Shown: piece after piece, positions 52,247 through 63,142 of the stretch
How the letters are laid out: each line of letters starts with the position of its first letter
Numbering within the stretch: the stretch's first letter is position 1
Assembly (NCBI GenBank): GCA_015272215.1
Contig: JACYMD010000010.1
Location: 1-64,000 of the forward strand
DNA: 64,000 nucleotides
Source of the DNA: Rivularia sp. T60_A2020_040
Lineage (GTDB): Bacteria > Cyanobacteriota > Cyanobacteriia > Cyanobacteriales > Nostocaceae
Direction: 5' to 3'
Notes under the pieces: model-generated
Databases searched by the model: none
Told to the model about the DNA's origin: nothing
The model's input: the letters and a program-made list of their open reading frames with translations, nothing else
Made by a program: the position numbers and the translations under genes

Positions 52247-54700
52247 TTATCCAATGTTCATCAATTCTAATGCGGATTTTTCGGATTTAACTACTCTGAC
52301 TTTTCCGTCGTCGTCAACGTCTACAACCGCTGTATCACCTTGGACAACTTGACCGGAGAGCATTGCTTCTGCTAATGAATCCTCTAAAAGATTCATAATT
52401 GCTCTACGTAATGGTCTGGCACCGTAGCTGGGATTATACCCTTGTTGTACGACTAAATCTTTGAAGCTTTCGCTGATTTGCAAGCTGATTTCCTTCTCAG
52501 CTAAACGGCTAGTAACTTCTTTGAGCAAGATTTCGGCGATTTCTTTGATTTCTTCTTTCTTGAGTTGAGTAAAGACGATAATCTCATCGAGACGGTTAAG
52601 AAACTCTGGACGGAAGTAGTTTTTGAGTTCTTCATTAACCAGCATTTTGATGCGGTTGTAATTAGCTTCTGCTTCGTTTTCCAAATCGAAGCCCAAACCA
52701 CCACCACCTTTCTCAATAACTCGCGAACCAATATTGGAAGTCAAGATAATCAAAGTATTCTTGAAGTCTACTTTCCGACCTTTGGCATCGGTAAGATGAC
52801 CATCATCCAACATTTGCAGCAGCATATTGAATATATCGGGGTGCGCTTTCTCGATTTCGTCGAAAAGTATTACTGAATAAGGTTTGCGGCGCACGGCTTC
52901 GGTTAATTGTCCCCCTTCATCGTAGCCGACAAAACCCGGAGGTGAACCAATCAGCTTGCTGACGGTGTGACGTTCCATGTATTCGGACATATCCAAACGA
53001 ATCATCGATTCTTCGGAACCGAAGAAGTAGGAAGCCAAGGATTTCGCTAATTCTGTTTTACCAACTCCTGTAGGACCTGAGAAAATAAAGCTAGCAATCG
53101 GACGATCGGGATTTTTCAAGCCAACACGAGCGCGGCGAATTGCTTTGGCAACTGCGGTGACTGCTTGCTCTTGTCCAATCAACCTTTGGTGCAACGTATC
53201 TTCTAAATGCAGCAACACCTCAGATTCGGATTCGGTAAGCTTATTAACGGGTACACCAGTCCAAGAAGAGACGATTTGAGCAATATCTTCTTCGTTTACT
53301 ACAGGTCTATTGACAGCTTCACCTGCTTGTGCTTCTTGTAATTGTGCTTCAAGCTCTAACTCTTTGTCGCGCAGTTCGGCGGCTCTGTCAAAATTTTGTA
53401 ATTTAACCGCTTCGTTTTTCTGTTTCGCAGCCGCAACAATTTGACGTTTTAAATCCCGATTCTCTGAAATCATCGAGTTACGCAAACGCACGCGAGAGCC
53501 AGCTTCATCAATCAAATCGATCGCTTTATCCGGTAAAAAACGGTCAGAAATATAACGATCGCTAAGCTCAGCTGCTGCAACCAATGCATCATCGGATATG
53601 GTCAAGTTGTGATGCTGCTCGTAAGCACCACGCAAGCCCTGTAAAATCTCAACGGTTTCTTGTACCGAAGGCTCACCAATTTTAATCGGTTGGAAACGGC
53701 GTTCCAAAGCCGCATCCCGCTCGATGTGCTTGCGGTATTCATCCAGTGTAGTTGCTCCAATACACTGAAGTTCACCTCTAGCTAATGCTGGTTTGAGGAT
53801 ATTAGCGGCATCCATACCACCTTCCATTCCCCCTGCACCCACTAAAGTGTGAATTTCATCAATCACAATAATGATATTTCCTGCCGAGCGGATTTCCTGG
53901 ATGATTTTTTTAATGCGTTCTTCAAAATCACCACGGAAACGAGTACCCGCTACTATCGAACCCATATCAAGACTGATAACTTGCTTGTCTTGCAAGATAT
54001 CGGGTACATCCTGATTGAAAATTCGCTGCGCTAAACCTTCGGCGATCGCAGTTTTACCAACTCCAGGTTCGCCAATTAGCACGGGGTTATTTTTAGTCCG
54101 TCGTCCTAAAACTTGAACAGTACGCTCGATTTCTTTTTCGCGACCAACTACAGGGTCTAATTTGCCTTCAGCAGCTAATTTAGTCAGATTTCTACCAAAT
54201 TCTTCTAAAGTTGTCGATTGATTGCGTCTGGTACTACCACCACCCATACCAGCCCCAACAGATGCAACCTCACCCAAACGGCGAATCACAGCAGTACGAA
54301 GTTGCTTCAAATCGACATCTAAATTCTGTAGTACTTTAGCAGCAACACCTTCTCCAGCTTCAGTTAAGCCTAGAAGTAAGTGTTCCGTACCAATATAATT
54401 GTGTCCTAGGGAACGAGCTTCCTTAAAAGACTGCTCAAATAGAGTTTTAACTTTAGGAGTAAAAGGAATTTCTGGTGGAACAAAACCAGAACCTCTACCA
54501 ATAATTTTTTCAACTTCGCGGCGTGCATCTCGAAGAGTCACACCCATATCCGTCAGCACCTTAGCAGCAACACCCGTTTCTTCTCCCAGCAATCCCAAGA
54601 GAATTTGTTCCGTGCCTACAAAATTGTGTCCCAGGCGACGTGCCTCCTCCTGGGCGAGCATTACTACTTTAATTGCTTCGGAAGTAAAGTGTTCAAACAT
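52247..54700 (-). CDS. clpC: ATP-dependent Clp protease ATP-binding subunit ClpC
   Basis: Clp N repeats, two AAA+ modules ([26 protein letters not shown]), UVR-like linker; 817 aa. Confidence 0.97.
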   Translation of the reverse strand: MFEHFTSEAIKVVMLAQEEARRLGHNFVGTEQILLGLLGEETGVAAKVLTDMGVTLRDARREVEKIIGRGSGFVPPEIPFTPKVKTLFEQSFKEARSLGHNYIGTEHLLLGLTEAGEGVAAKVLQNLDVDLKQLRTAVIRRLGEVASVGAGMGGGSTRRNQSTTLEEFGRNLTKLAAEGKLDPVVGREKEIERTVQVLGRRTKNNPVLIGEPGVGKTAIAEGLAQRIFNQDVPDILQDKQVISLDMGSIVAGTRFRGDFEERIKKIIQEIRSAGNIIIVIDEIHTLVGAGGMEGGMDAANILKPALARGELQCIGATTLDEYRKHIERDAALERRFQPIKIGEPSVQETVEILQGLRGAYEQHHNLTISDDALVAAAELSDRYISDRFLPDKAIDLIDEAGSRVRLRNSMISENRDLKRQIVAAAKQKNEAVKLQNFDRAAELRDKELELEAQLQEAQAGEAVNRPVVNEEDIAQIVSSWTGVPVNKLTESESEVLLHLEDTLHQRLIGQEQAVTAVAKAIRRARVGLKNPDRPIASFIFSGPTGVGKTELAKSLASYFFGSEESMIRLDMSEYMERHTVSKLIGSPPGFVGYDEGGQLTEAVRRKPYSVILFDEIEKAHPDIFNMLLQMLDDGHLTDAKGRKVDFKNTLIILTSNIGSRVIEKGGGGLGFDLENEAEANYNRIKMLVNEELKNYFRPEFLNRLDEIIVFTQLKKEEIKEIAEILLKEVTSRLAEKEISLQISESFKDLVVQQGYNPSYGARPLRRAIMNLLEDSLAEAMLSGQVVQGDTAVVDVDDDGKVRVVKSEKSALELMNIG

Positions 54701-54958
54701 AATGGGTTCTTGCTCCCTCGCTGAACGGTTAACAGTGAAATTAAATTCACTTTTTTCTGAACATTTGTCTACTTTTCTTAAGGATAATGTATCTTTATTT
54801 CAGATACAGTGGCAGTGGGGAGAGCCGTAAGCTGTAGGGTGTAGTTGCCGTCCGTTATTCCAGTTAGGAGTTATGAGTTATGGAATTTTAGATTTTAGAT
54901 TTTGGATTTTGGATTAAAAATCTACCCCATTACCCATTACTAATTACCCATTACCAAT

Positions 54959-55339
54959 TCAAATTCCCACTGCTCGATCAAATCGCAACATTTCCAAACT
55001 GCGATCGCCATATATCGATTCTATCTGCTGATGACAACATTCGATGGCAAAGTCGTTTAATTCTTCGGGTTCAATCCCAAATAAGTCTTTAAATACTTCT
55101 GGCTCTACACGGCAAAAACGCGGACGCTCAGTATAAATACTGCATTCTCGCTGACCATGGTCGTAATTTATGCACCATCCATCTTCTCCTACCATACTGA
55201 GATATTCTGCTAATTCTTGGGATGATAAATATTCTTCTAAATCAGGACGTTCTGCTGGCTCAAGATAGCAGCAGGCTCCACATTGCTTTACACATTGCCA
55301 AGTTGCCATTGTTTTCTTTGATTTAATAATAAGTAACAA
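54959..55339 (-). CDS. YkgJ-family cysteine cluster protein
   Basis: CVKQCGACCYLEP; GWCINYDHGQRECSIYTERPRFCRVEP. Confidence 0.88.
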   Translation of the reverse strand: MLLIIKSKKTMATWQCVKQCGACCYLEPAERPDLEEYLSSQELAEYLSMVGEDGWCINYDHGQRECSIYTERPRFCRVEPEVFKDLFGIEPEELNDFAIECCHQQIESIYGDRSLEMLRFDRAVGI

Positions 55340-55573
55340 ATAGTACGAGAGTCAGATTACCAGTTATCTGGGATGCTTTCTCTGCTTGTCTCAATTATCA
55401 AACACTCTAGGTTCTTAAAATCAATTTCATTTTTTAAGTTTTTTTATGTATTTTTCTATAATTTTGTTAAGTAAATTAAAATTGAGCATTGATTGCCGGA
55501 TATGATCTATATCTAGGAAAGAATTTTCTCACTCATTCATTTTTTGATTTTTTAAGGCAACTAGGAGGAATTA

Positions 55574-55693
55574 ATGGAAGCTTTAGCTAACCTCAATTGG
55601 GAAGTTATTTTTCAGCTAACGTCTGTAGCATTGATCATGTTAGCTGGACCTGCGGTAATTTTTGTATTAGCATTTCGCGGTGGCGATATGTAA
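55574..55693 (+). CDS. psb30: Photosystem II protein Psb30 (Ycf12)
   Basis: [39 protein letters not shown] (39 aa) with AGGAGG upstream; not in ORF track. Confidence 0.95.
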   Translation: MEALANLNWEVIFQLTSVALIMLAGPAVIFVLAFRGGDM

Positions 55694-55706
55694 TGCTTTG
55701 TATTGA

Positions 55707-55734
55707 GTTAGGAGCTATCAATTTAACTCCTAAC
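55707..55734 (+). terminator. Hairpin downstream of psb30
   Basis: GTTAGGAG-ctatcaatttaa-CTCCTAAC; no strong T tract. Confidence 0.4.
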
Positions 55735-55817
55735 TTTAGGATTATTAAGATGTAGTTATTTTTCAACCGTCTGGAAAATCGGCAATTAAACTACACCCTC
55801 ACTGATATATAGATTAT

Positions 55818-56114
55818 TTATTTATAATTACAATTTATCCAGTCAATTAAAGGTCTTAAAGTTCCGGGTATCAAACTCTCGCTGACAGTGACTGAGTGTT
55901 GTTTATTTTTATCTTCTACCGTTATTGTATATTGAAAGCGATCGCGATTCGGAGTAGAATCAGCGGCTATGTATGCGGGTAAATTAAAGAAATTTGCAGA
56001 TTCTAATAATATGGGTAATTGCTCGGCTTGATTTTGGGGTATTTTGCTCGTATCAATCGTTATTACTTTACCTATTCCAGTAAAACCACCGCTACGCTCT
56101 AGGGATATTAACAT
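55818..56114 (-). CDS. Emfourin-like protease inhibitor
   Basis: ISLERSGGFTGIGKVITIDTSKIP...YTITVEDKNKQHSVTVSESLIPGTLRPLIDWI, directly downstream of an M4 protease. Confidence 0.75.
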   Translation of the reverse strand: MLISLERSGGFTGIGKVITIDTSKIPQNQAEQLPILLESANFFNLPAYIAADSTPNRDRFQYTITVEDKNKQHSVTVSESLIPGTLRPLIDWINCNYK

Positions 56115-56243
56115 TTTGATTGGGCAGTGGGCATTGGCTGATGGGGAGAGAGGGAGAGGGGGAGAATAATTATTAAATCCTAACTCACAACTCCGGTGGT
56201 ACTAACTCTCAATCCAAAATTTAAAATCTAAAATCCAAAATTT

Positions 56244-57356
56244 CTAACTGACTCCCACTTCTTTCCAAGCATTGATTACGGCTTTTTGTTCGCTGCTTGC
56301 TTCACCGTAAAGTTCTTCCGCTACTGTAATAGTTAGTTCTGCGGCTTGTTTAAAGTTTGCTTTTGAACGCAGTCTTTTGCATAAACTAATGTACCAAATT
56401 TTTCCTGCTTTCTCCCAAGCATAACCTCCTATTTCTGTTGCTGCTAAATAAAAGGCACGGTTGGGTATACCCGAATTTATATGCACTCCGCCGTTATCTT
56501 TGGCACCAGTATAGAGGTCTTTCATATGTGCTGGTTGGGGGTCTTTACCAAGTACGGAGTCGTCGTAAGCTGTTCCTGGCGCTTTCATTGAGCGAATTCC
56601 TTCACCTTTGACTTTTTCGGTAAATAATCCTACACCAATTAACCAGTCTGCTTTTTCGGCGGTTTGATTTTTGATTCGCTGTTTCACCAAGGAACCAAAT
56701 ACATCAGAAAAAGATTCATTGAGCGCACCGGATTCGCCAAAATAGATTAAATCCGCTTCATACTGGGTAATACCGTGAGTTAATTCATGTCCAATGACAT
56801 CAACCGACTTGGTAAAACGGTTAAATAGTTCCCCGTCACCGTCACCGTAAACCATTTGAGTACCGTTCCAAAAGGCATTTTCGTACTTTTCACCGTAATG
56901 TACGGTAGAATCCAAACGCAAACCTTTGTCATCAATAGAATTGCGATTGTAAATTTCTTGGAAAAAGTCGTAAGTGGCACCAGATGCGTCATAAGCTTCG
57001 TTTACAGCTTCGTCTTCTGTCGGAGCATCACCTTCAGTGCGTACTAATTCTCCTGGAAGGTTTTGAGTATTTTTCGCATCATATATAGTACGGACTTTCT
57101 CCCCTGCTTGAGACGTTAATTCGATACCGCCCAAATTAATCCGTCTTCCCCGAATTTGCGCTGAAAGGTTTAAAGTCTCAAAAGCCCATTCTCGCTGTGT
57201 TGGCGTACCGTTTACTGCCACCTTTTCCAACATATGAGGTGGGATAATACAGCAAATCGGGCATCTGTAATCAAGTGAATGTTTATACCCGAAACCATGT
57301 AATTTTTTGTGCTTTTTTCGAGCCATATTGTTTTCAATTGTTAAGTACTTGTGCAA
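56244..57356 (-). CDS. M4 (thermolysin/protealysin-like) metallopeptidase
   Basis: VIGHELTHGITQYEADLIYFGESGALNESFSDVFG; short propeptide HGFGYKHSLDYRCPICCIIPPHMLEKVA. Confidence 0.95.
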   Translation of the reverse strand: MHKYLTIENNMARKKHKKLHGFGYKHSLDYRCPICCIIPPHMLEKVAVNGTPTQREWAFETLNLSAQIRGRRINLGGIELTSQAGEKVRTIYDAKNTQNLPGELVRTEGDAPTEDEAVNEAYDASGATYDFFQEIYNRNSIDDKGLRLDSTVHYGEKYENAFWNGTQMVYGDGDGELFNRFTKSVDVIGHELTHGITQYEADLIYFGESGALNESFSDVFGSLVKQRIKNQTAEKADWLIGVGLFTEKVKGEGIRSMKAPGTAYDDSVLGKDPQPAHMKDLYTGAKDNGGVHINSGIPNRAFYLAATEIGGYAWEKAGKIWYISLCKRLRSKANFKQAAELTITVAEELYGEASSEQKAVINAWKEVGVS

Positions 57357-57376
57357 AATAACTTAAACATTTCGTT

Positions 57377-57419
57377 GGGAAAAGGGAAGAGGGAAGGGGG
57401 AAGAGGGAAGAGGGAAGAG
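57377..57419. repeat. Heptameric STRR (GGGAAGA)
   Basis: Read directly. Confidence 0.9.
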
Positions 57420-57562
57420 TCAGGGCTTATATAACTCACGAGTAATTATGTAAATAATGCAAGCCTAACTACTTAATTATTGATTCACGGATACAAGCCG
57501 ATGATTTTAGTCGCCTGTATCAATTACTTAAATTCAGGAATTTAACTGATAACTGATAACTG

Positions 57563-58327
57563 TTAAACAATTCCTCCAAACACTGCCAAACCATAATATT
57601 TCCAAGGTACTGCTACAGTATTAAATCCAGCTTTGACCAGCATTTGTAACTGTGCATCTAAGGTTGCTAATTGATCTTGACTAGAATAACCGTAGCTAAC
57701 AGAATAATCTACAGAGTCGCTATTGCTTGCTAAACGAGAACGAACTTCTTGTATAGTAGTTCCTTGTTTTTCAGTCCATTCTTCCCTTGCAGCGTTGTAA
57801 ATTTCTGCTAATGTTGGTGATTCTGGTAAAATCGGATCTGCATTCCAAAAACAACCACCGCTCTTAAGACTTTTAGCAATGCGTTGAAATAACTTTGCTT
57901 TCATTTCGTCACTGAGATGATGAATTGCCAGTGATGAGACACAAGCATCAAATTCCGTACCAATATCAAATTTTTCGGGATTATTTGTCCATTCTCCAAA
58001 ATCAGCTTCTATACCATTCCATCGCTGATATCCAGCTTCAGCCATTTTGGTTCGAGCAAATTCAATCATCCTGGGGGAATAATCCACAGCGATAATTTGA
58101 GCATCCGGACAACGATTGAGTATTTTCAGACTAAGTTCACCCGTACCGCAACCCAATTCTAAAATCCGACGAGAGCTAACAGGAACACAGTGAGCAACGG
58201 CTGCGAGCATTTCGTCATAGTTTGGTAACAGTTGACGAATACCAGCATCAAAATCGGTAGTTTGAGCGAAAACTTCACCAGGAAATACTTGAGCCATGGA
58301 AATTTTACCCTGATAATGCACCATCAA
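57563..58327 (-). CDS. Class I SAM-dependent methyltransferase
   Basis: RRILELGCGTGELSLKIL; SSLAIHHLSDEMKAKLF. Confidence 0.9.
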   Translation of the reverse strand: MMVHYQGKISMAQVFPGEVFAQTTDFDAGIRQLLPNYDEMLAAVAHCVPVSSRRILELGCGTGELSLKILNRCPDAQIIAVDYSPRMIEFARTKMAEAGYQRWNGIEADFGEWTNNPEKFDIGTEFDACVSSLAIHHLSDEMKAKLFQRIAKSLKSGGCFWNADPILPESPTLAEIYNAAREEWTEKQGTTIQEVRSRLASNSDSVDYSVSYGYSSQDQLATLDAQLQMLVKAGFNTVAVPWKYYGLAVFGGIV

Positions 58328-58451
58328 TAATTATCATGCATAAATTTTATAACATTATGGCGATCGCGTAGTGCAAGGGAAGCTATCACCATCATATTTT
58401 TTGATTTTTTGGAAATTAATCTGATTTAAATATGATTTAAACCAAGACTGA

Positions 58452-58760
58452 TCAAATAAAAGTCCTAACTAATACACCATTTTGGTGGAATTTATTTAAC
58501 ATGGTTATAGACCTCACGAGTTTTGTGTGGTTGTGTGTTGTAAAATTTAGTTGTAATTTTGCCCTGGGGATTAAACCCCTGGCATTTTTTTTGGCTGGTT
58601 TGGGATACGAGTCTATTGCGATGGCGAAGCTATAATCAACAACAAAAATAGCATTGGCAACTTCATTTTGATCAAAAAGTATTTCACCATCAGCTAAATT
58701 ATGATCAGTCATGGCTGTGAGTAGGTTTTTTGGCAAATCTTTGGTTTTAAAGCTACTCAT
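58452..58760 (-). pseudogene. Truncated cyclic-nucleotide-binding (Crp-like) domain remnant disrupted by repeat sequence
   Basis: LADGEILFDQNEVANAIFVVDYS resembles a CNB-domain start, then runs into low-complexity/repeat DNA. Confidence 0.5.
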
Positions 58761-59000
58761 GGTGATTTAATTTCATTAATAAAAGCAAGATTTTTGAATT
58801 TCACATTTAAAGTCTTTGGTTTTGACTTTAACGACAATTTAAAGCTTTTTCTGATTAGTTAAATGAATTTAAGTTGAGAATCAGTTGAGAATTTATGTTA
58901 ACAAGGCTGGAAAATCTTCTAAATTAAGATTGTGGAAAACGAAAATTAATTATATTTTGAAAAAGAAAGAAAGAAAGAAAGTAAAGATAGATAAATATAG

Positions 59001-59480
59001 ATGATTATTTTGGTAATGGGTGTTTCGGGTTCGGGAAAAACTACCGTTGGGAAGAAACTTGCGGAATCTTTAGGTTGGGAATTCCGCGACGCTGACGATT
59101 TCCATTCCCAGGAAAATGTTGAGAAAATGCTGCACGGTATCGCTTTAGATGATGCGGATAGATTTCCTTGGCTGCAAGCAATTCAAGATGTAATCAAAGA
59201 GTATTTATCAGAAAATAAAAATTTAGTTTTAAGCTGTTCGGCTTTGAAGGAAAATTACCGTCAGATGCTTTTGGTAAACAAAGAATTAGTAAAATTAGTT
59301 TATCTCAAAGGTTCTTTTAAATTAATTCAAAAACGCCTACAAGAACGTCTGAATCATTTTATGAGTGAAAAACTTCTTAAAAGTCAATTCGATATCCTTG
59401 AAGAACCAACAGACGTAATTGTAGTAGATATTTCAGAACCTCTTGATGCTATTGTCCAAGAGATTAGAGAAAGTTTGTGA
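59001..59480 (+). CDS. Gluconokinase
   Basis: MIILVMGVSGSGKTTVGKKLAESLGWEFRDADDFHSQENVEKM. Confidence 0.94.
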   Translation: MIILVMGVSGSGKTTVGKKLAESLGWEFRDADDFHSQENVEKMLHGIALDDADRFPWLQAIQDVIKEYLSENKNLVLSCSALKENYRQMLLVNKELVKLVYLKGSFKLIQKRLQERLNHFMSEKLLKSQFDILEEPTDVIVVDISEPLDAIVQEIRESL

Positions 59481-59510
59481 TCAGCAAGCCGATGAGAACA
59501 AGTAAACAAT

Positions 59511-59556
59511 TTCAAATAATTCAAATAATTCAAATAATTCAAATAATTCAAATAAT
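59511..59556. repeat. 9-bp tandem repeat (TCAAATAAT)
   Basis: Read directly, about 5 units. Confidence 0.93.
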
Positions 59557-59600
59557 AAAGACGTTGCATTGCAACGTCTCTACATGATGAAATTAAAAAA

Positions 59601-60578
59601 CTAAATTTGATGTTCTTTGAGAAAACTTTCTATTTCCGAAGCTGTAGGTTGGGAAGCGATGGCACCTGGTTTAAGTGTAGTTAAAGCTCCCGCAGCACAA
59701 GCGTAAGCGATAATTTTTTTGGCAATTTCTGGGTTGTTTAAATTTTGTACACCATGATCTAATAATTGATGAACAAAGCCTGCGACAAAACTATCCCCTG
59801 CACCAGTTGTATCAACTACGGGTACAGAATAAGCAGGGAATTTATCTTCGTTTTCACCCAAACAATAAGCACAACCTTTGTCTCCATCTGTGACTAATAC
59901 CCCTTCCACAGAATTGAGACGATAAGTAATTGCCCCAGCATCATGAGTATCAAATAATAATTCTGCCTCTTCCTTAGCGAGTTTGAGAAAATCGACTTTT
60001 TTAATTAGTTCGCGAATTTGATCGGGAGCAGCATCGGGATTAGTCCAGAATACCGAGCGCCAGTTAACATCGAGCAAAATCTTCACATCGTATTGGGAAG
60101 CTAATTCCAAAGCGCGGTGAACTGCTGCACCACTATCGGGATAAGCTAATTCTAAAGTTCCTAAAACCAAAAAATCAGCCCCGGCAAATAATTTTTCCGG
60201 TAATTCTCCAGCCTTGAGACGAGTGTCAGCAAATTCAGTGGTGTCGTAATCCTTGAATCCGGCAAAAACGCGATCGCCATTTTGTTTCCGCACCACTAAA
60301 ACTTGACGAGTCGGTGCTTGAGGATGACGCTGTACCCCGGTTGTATCTACACCAATTTCCTCTAAAAGCGCTTGTAAGTTGTTTCCAGCTTCGTCTTCAC
60401 CGACTACACCGATAAATGCTGATGGTGTTCCCAGCTTTACTAAACCACAAGCAACATTAGCAGGCGCACCTCCCGGATAAGCAGTCCACGACTCGACTTC
60501 AGAAGGCGATCGCCCTAACTGATCGGCAAGCATATCATATAATATTTCACCCAAACATAAAACACGGGGATTGCTCAT
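59601..60578 (-). CDS. PfkB-family carbohydrate kinase (fructokinase-like)
   Basis: CLGEILYDMLAD; YPGGAPANVACGLVKLG; VVDTTGAGDSFVAGFVHQLL. Confidence 0.93.
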   Translation of the reverse strand: MSNPRVLCLGEILYDMLADQLGRSPSEVESWTAYPGGAPANVACGLVKLGTPSAFIGVVGEDEAGNNLQALLEEIGVDTTGVQRHPQAPTRQVLVVRKQNGDRVFAGFKDYDTTEFADTRLKAGELPEKLFAGADFLVLGTLELAYPDSGAAVHRALELASQYDVKILLDVNWRSVFWTNPDAAPDQIRELIKKVDFLKLAKEEAELLFDTHDAGAITYRLNSVEGVLVTDGDKGCAYCLGENEDKFPAYSVPVVDTTGAGDSFVAGFVHQLLDHGVQNLNNPEIAKKIIAYACAAGALTTLKPGAIASQPTASEIESFLKEHQI

Positions 60579-60920
60579 TTCATTTGATTTTTAAAGTTAA
60601 ATTCTGCCTAAAACCTACAATAATATTTACCATTCATTTGGCAATGGTTCATACAATTAAACAGCAAAATTCATTCATAATTGTGTTCTATTGCTCTTGT
60701 CCCAGATGCTTTTAAGGGCGATCGCGTTATTTTTATTTGTTATATGTAGTTAAAATAAATACTTATATAAAATACTGTATCGCGGTCTACCTAAAACATA
60801 AAGAAAATATAGACAATCGTATTGCATTAAACACTTGAAACGCCTACCTTTCATACAATCTTCTACAATGGGAAAGAGCAATTAAGTACATTTACCACTA
60901 ATCGGGAGGATGAATTTAAA

Positions 60921-61184
60921 ATGGCTGGTGGCGAGTCTCAGACCCCTGTTAGTCTGTCAGACCGAGAACTGCAAATTATCGACTTAGTGGCCACTGGCTT
61001 AACTAACCAACAAATTGCAGTCAAACTAGAAATAAGTAAGCGTACTGTTGATAACCATATCAGCAATGTTCTTACAAAGACCGGAACTGAAAACCGAGTA
61101 GCTCTTGTCCGTTGGGCTTTGCACTGGGGTAAGGTCTGTTTAAATGATGTTAATTGCTGTCCTATTCCTCCTCGGAAAGATTAA
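60921..61184 (+). CDS. Small LuxR-type HTH regulator lacking a receiver domain (PedR-like)
   Basis: LSDRELQIIDLVATGLTNQQIAVKLEISKRTVDNHISNVLTKTGTENRVALVRWAL; C-terminal CLNDVNCC. Confidence 0.85.
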   Translation: MAGGESQTPVSLSDRELQIIDLVATGLTNQQIAVKLEISKRTVDNHISNVLTKTGTENRVALVRWALHWGKVCLNDVNCCPIPPRKD

Positions 61185-61215
61185 ACAGCATTATAAACGG
61201 TTATTTGTCAGTCTT

Positions 61216-61359
61216 GATTGATTGCTGCTAGTTGTTCTCCTCACGCTTCACTTATTTATGGTTGTTTTTTTCTTGACGCGCAGTAATTACAGGGTATTGG
61301 TCTACTACGCGCTCTATTATTAGCAGCAATCAATCCCCGTCCGACTAGCAACGGACGGG
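61216..61359 (+). ncRNA. Candidate structured RNA/extended hairpin plus GC-rich stem-loop downstream of the LuxR-type gene
   Basis: Perfect 15-bp inverted repeat gattgattgctgcta (61216-61230) / tagcagcaatcaatc (61321-61335), then 8-bp hairpin cccgtccg-actagcaa-cggacggg (61336-61359). Confidence 0.4.
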
Positions 61360-61368
61360 TACACTTTC

Positions 61369-61412
<44 letters not shown>

Positions 61413-61530
61413 TTTATGGTTAAAGCCGTTTAAGTTAATCGCTATTAAAAAGCTCAAATTTTTGATAACTAAGTAGTCAAGCCTTGATTATTTATATAAT
61501 TACCACTCAGTTATAAAACTATTCCCAATT

Positions 61531-61570
61531 CCCTCTTCCCTCTTCCCTCTTCCCTCTTCCCTCTTCCCTA
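61531..61570. repeat. Heptameric STRR (TTCCCTC)
   Basis: Read directly. Confidence 0.9.
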
Positions 61571-61697
61571 TCTAAATTTAAAATTTCTTTCAAATAAATT
61601 TAATAATCAACAAAAATTAGTAATAATTCCTTTTGCTGCTTGCTACATTGATAGTGGAATACATTTTGCCCGCGTCAGGTGGGGGAGCAATGTTGGG

Positions 61698-62348
61698 ATG
61701 AATACTTCAACTTTTGCCAAAGATAGCGACAATTCCTTTGATTTTTTGAATTTGGATTTAATTTCACCCTCTCCCACACAAGATGAGGATTTACTCGCTC
61801 GGTTATCCTTTATTCCTGGGCTAAAAGAAATTTTGATGTTGCGTCAGGTTCACGCTTTAGAACACGCTACAGTATGGATTTTAAGCGAATCCTATTCAGC
61901 ATTAACTCCCCAAGTCAGCCGTGAAAATGTTGGTATCGATAATCAACTTCACACTGGCTTATCTACAGAATCGGGATTTTTTCTTTATGGTGAAGTCAAC
62001 ATCAGCAATTTGCGACGGGCTGTAAATCTTGCTCTCCAAAGACTCACCACTGGAGAATGGAATTTAGCCATACATCCTCGCTGCGGTACAAATGCATCAG
62101 TCGCGATGTTATTAACAGCAGGATTAGCTATGGGAATGCATTTATTATTACCACGAGGACCGATTGAACAATTAATTGGTTTGGGTTTAGCCACAACAAC
62201 CGCAACCGAACTGACTCCCGATGTCGGTGCTTTTTTTCAACGTTATATTACCACTGCAATTCCTTTTAACCTCGGAATTGAAAATATTACTCAGCAATAT
62301 GATGCAATGGGACGTAAAGCTTATTTTGTCCAAGTTAAGTGGAAATAG
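61698..62348 (+). CDS. Conserved cyanobacterial hypothetical protein (DUF6391-like)
   Basis: LMLRQVHALEHATVWIL...TNASVAMLLTAGLAMG; complete ORF. Confidence 0.65.
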   Translation: MNTSTFAKDSDNSFDFLNLDLISPSPTQDEDLLARLSFIPGLKEILMLRQVHALEHATVWILSESYSALTPQVSRENVGIDNQLHTGLSTESGFFLYGEVNISNLRRAVNLALQRLTTGEWNLAIHPRCGTNASVAMLLTAGLAMGMHLLLPRGPIEQLIGLGLATTTATELTPDVGAFFQRYITTAIPFNLGIENITQQYDAMGRKAYFVQVKWK

Positions 62349-62405
62349 GTTGATAGTTGACAGTGGACAGTGGACAGTTGACAGTTGACAGTTGACAGTT
62401 GTTAG
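62349..62405. repeat. Heptameric STRR (TTGACAG/TGGACAG)
   Basis: Read directly. Confidence 0.9.
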
Positions 62406-62569
62406 TTGATATTTATTTCTCCCCATCCCCTTGTCTCCTATCTTAAGTAGTATTCATGACTACAAAAAAATAACCATTTTAATGATGTTTTTTAAATCGA
62501 ACGAAGGATGAAGCTAACTCTTCTGTTAGTGACACTAGGAGAGGAATTTAATTAGGAAAAAACATCATT

Positions 62570-63142
62570 ATGGCAGCAACATTTACTGACACTCAACGTC
62601 AAGCGATCGCGATGAAGTTAGCAGACATGAAAGTGCTGCAAAACCAGATGATTGCTAGCGAACAGAAGTTAATCTCGGCTATCAGCGATGGGGAGATTAC
62701 AAAGCGTCTCCAAGATATGCTCAAGGATGACCAAGAAAGTTTGGGAACTATCGAAGCGGCGATCGCTAAATTTGGTACTTCATCTCAACCCCAAGAAAAA
62801 GTAAAGAGTTTCGCTCAAACCCTTGACAAAATGATGGGTGGTAGCGAATTACAACTTTACGAAAAAGCATTGCAGCATGAAGGAATGAAGCATCAGTTAG
62901 TCATGACTGGTATGCTGGTACACAAGTGCGCTCAAGCTGCTGGTGGAGATTGGCAAGAAGCAATTGACCCCATCAACAAGGTTAATTTCAAAAATCGCGC
63001 TCACCAAGAACAATTAAAAGCAATTATTTACGCTTTGGGTACTCGCGAATTAGTTGGTAAAGAACCCGATACCAGTGTTTGGGCTGCTGTTGAAGATGGA
63101 ATTGCTGCTGCGAAGGGTTTATTTAGCGGTCTTACCAGTTAG
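62570..63142 (+). CDS. Conserved helical protein (hemerythrin/DUF892-like helical bundle)
   Basis: All-helical sequence MKLADMKVLQNQMIASEQKLISAISDGEI...QLYEKALQHEGMKHQLVMTGMLVHKCAQAA. Confidence 0.55.
   Translation: MAATFTDTQRQAIAMKLADMKVLQNQMIASEQKLISAISDGEITKRLQDMLKDDQESLGTIEAAIAKFGTSSQPQEKVKSFAQTLDKMMGGSELQLYEKALQHEGMKHQLVMTGMLVHKCAQAAGGDWQEAIDPINKVNFKNRAHQEQLKAIIYALGTRELVGKEPDTSVWAAVEDGIAAAKGLFSGLTS

Noticed and set aside
59384-59569. 61-aa minus ORF (LNYLNYLNYLNYLK...)
   Set aside because: Produced by the 9-bp tandem repeat and antisense to gluconokinase.
62187-62426. 79-aa minus ORF (TTVNCQLSTVHCPLST...)
   Set aside because: Translation of a heptamer STRR.
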